The notes under the pieces are model-generated. The model was given only the letters and a program-made list of their open reading frames with translations. It did not search any database and had not been told where the DNA came from. 15,606 bases of DNA from Gammaproteobacteria bacterium. Lineage in GTDB: Bacteria; Pseudomonadota; Gammaproteobacteria; Xanthomonadales; Xanthomonadaceae. The first letter of the stretch is position 1; each line of letters begins with the position of its first letter. The stretch covers positions 1-15,606 of the forward strand of contig JAUIJO010000045.1 of the NCBI GenBank assembly GCA_030431185.1, read 5' to 3'. This document shows positions 14,786 through 15,606 of this stretch, piece by piece. A program made the position numbers and the translations under genes.

Positions 14786-15606
14786 TCAGAACTTCTGCGT
14801 GTAGCGCATGTAGAAGAACTGGCCCGGGACCTCGTACTGGGGATCGAAGCTGTTGGCGAAGGTCGTCACGGAGCGCGGCGGATCCTCATCGAAGATGTTG
14901 TTGATGCCCACCGCGATCTGGGCGTTCCAAGGCGCGTTCCAGTAGGCGCTGACGTCGTTGTAGAACGTGTCGTCGAGCTCGTTGCGCGGACGGAGACCTT
15001 CCGAGGTGCGACGGGTCGGATCCGAGCAGAGCAGCTGGATGTTGGCTGCTTCCACTGCGGGATTCGAGCTGAAGCCACGGCATTCCTCGACCTGCGCATC
15101 GTAGTAACGCAGGGCCCAGGTCGCACCCCAATCGCCCATTTCCCATCGGGTCATCAGGTTCGAACGGATGCGCCAGTTGTTGTTGCGATCCGTGTACTCG
15201 CCGACCTGGTTGTCGCCGTCGCCATTGTCCTCGTAGTTCGCCATGTAGGTGCTGTCCCACACGAACGAGAACTTGCCCCACGAGGTTTCCGGCAGACGAT
15301 AACCGATGGTCATGTCGTAGCCTTCGACTTCGCGGCTACCGATGTTCAGGCCAGCCGCCAGCAGGTCGGTCAGGAAGCCGCCACCGCCACGGGTGACCAG
15401 GCCGCAGGCCTGCCCGTTGCCGTTCTCGTAGCAGTCATCGAGGATGAAGTTGCCGGAGAACGTGGTGATGGTGTCCTCGAGCTCGATCTTCCACCAATCC
15501 AGCGAGATGTCGAAGCCTTCCAGCCAGCTCGGGTTGTAGACGAAGCCCAGGGTCTGGTTGGTCGCCTTCTCCGGCAGCAGGTTGGGGTTGCCACCGACGC
15601 TGATAC
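14786..15606 (-). CDS. TonB-dependent outer-membrane receptor, C-terminal part
   Basis: The last 272 codons of a receptor whose start lies beyond the right edge. The frame is open to the window end. Typical barrel features: GNPNLLPEKATNQTLGFVYN, EGFDISLDWWKIELEDTI, alternating aromatic strands such as WRIRSNLMTRWEMGDWGATW, a late AQIAVGINNIFDEDPP motif, and a C-terminal YMRYTQKF ending in Phe, the outer-membrane assembly signature. Two Cys pairs in extracellular loops (DDCYENGNGQACG and EECRGF with LLCSDP) mark the Cys-loop subtype common in Xanthomonadales and related groups. These receptors import siderophores, peptides or glycans with TonB energy; the ligand cannot be told from this part. 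A strong terminator follows, then the 2OG oxygenase gene. Confidence 0.95.
   Translation of the reverse strand, partial: ISVGGNPNLLPEKATNQTLGFVYNPSWLEGFDISLDWWKIELEDTITTFSGNFILDDCYENGNGQACGLVTRGGGGFLTDLLAAGLNIGSREVEGYDMTIGYRLPETSWGKFSFVWDSTYMANYEDNGDGDNQVGEYTDRNNNWRIRSNLMTRWEMGDWGATWALRYYDAQVEECRGFSSNPAVEAANIQLLCSDPTRRTSEGLRPRNELDDTFYNDVSAYWNAPWNAQIAVGINNIFDEDPPRSVTTFANSFDPQYEVPGQFFYMRYTQKF

Noticed and set aside
1..15606. Search for tRNA, rRNA, CRISPR, insertion sequences and precursor-peptide genes
   Set aside because: No cloverleaf-like sequence, regularly spaced repeats, transposase or credible short peptide gene was seen in the gaps; reading by eye can miss small items.

Overview
The window is GC-rich, densely coding bacterial chromosome with no sign of mobile DNA. 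The gene set and protein style (large FadE with its own TetR regulator, GTP-type PEP carboxykinase, TonB-dependent receptor next to a 2OG oxygenase and a TPR-sulfotransferase) suggest a gammaproteobacterium of the Xanthomonadaceae/Lysobacteraceae type, such as Lysobacter or Luteimonas. This is inference from familiarity, not a database match.

Left part (1-5270): a GMC-family FAD oxidoreductase, cut off by the left edge, is transcribed leftward. Diverging from it is a rightward series: an ATP/ADP-translocase-like membrane transporter, a Tat-signal extended SDR (epimerase-like) protein, and a DUF922 putative secreted zinc protease whose possible GTG start overlaps the SDR stop. This series meets a leftward DUF4442 (hotdog thioesterase-like) gene; the two stop codons share the bases CTAG.

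Middle part (4770-11179): leftward fadE (membrane-associated acyl-CoA dehydrogenase) followed by the DUF4442 gene diverges from a rightward TetR-family regulator. The regulator is followed by pckG and a small 2OG-Fe(II) oxygenase. The fadE/tetR gap holds two predicted sigma-70 promoters back to back, sharing their -35 region, with CATAC/GTATG half-sites over the -10 elements. fadE and pckG also have an identical 11-base ribosome-binding leader. Together these suggest a fatty-acid-degradation and gluconeogenesis locus: FadE starts beta-oxidation, PEPCK draws the resulting C4 acids into gluconeogenesis, and the TetR protein probably senses acyl-CoA or fatty acid.

Right part (11183-15606): two very different sulfotransferase-fold genes diverge, one leftward and atypical, one rightward with an N-terminal TPR-like domain. 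The TPR gene converges on a leftward 2OG-Fe(II) oxygenase of the TIGR02466/PF13759 type. That gene lies downstream of the C-terminal part of a TonB-dependent receptor, with a strong GAAA-loop terminator between them. Two PAPS-type enzymes, two iron/2OG oxygenases and an outer-membrane receptor close together form the most intriguing assemblage here, possibly a modification system for a protein, peptide or glycan.

No rRNA, tRNA, CRISPR array, insertion sequence or origin was seen. No gene-free stretch exceeds 300 bases; the largest gaps are about 240 (fadE/tetR), 207 (GMC/transporter) and 162 bases (between the two sulfotransferases).
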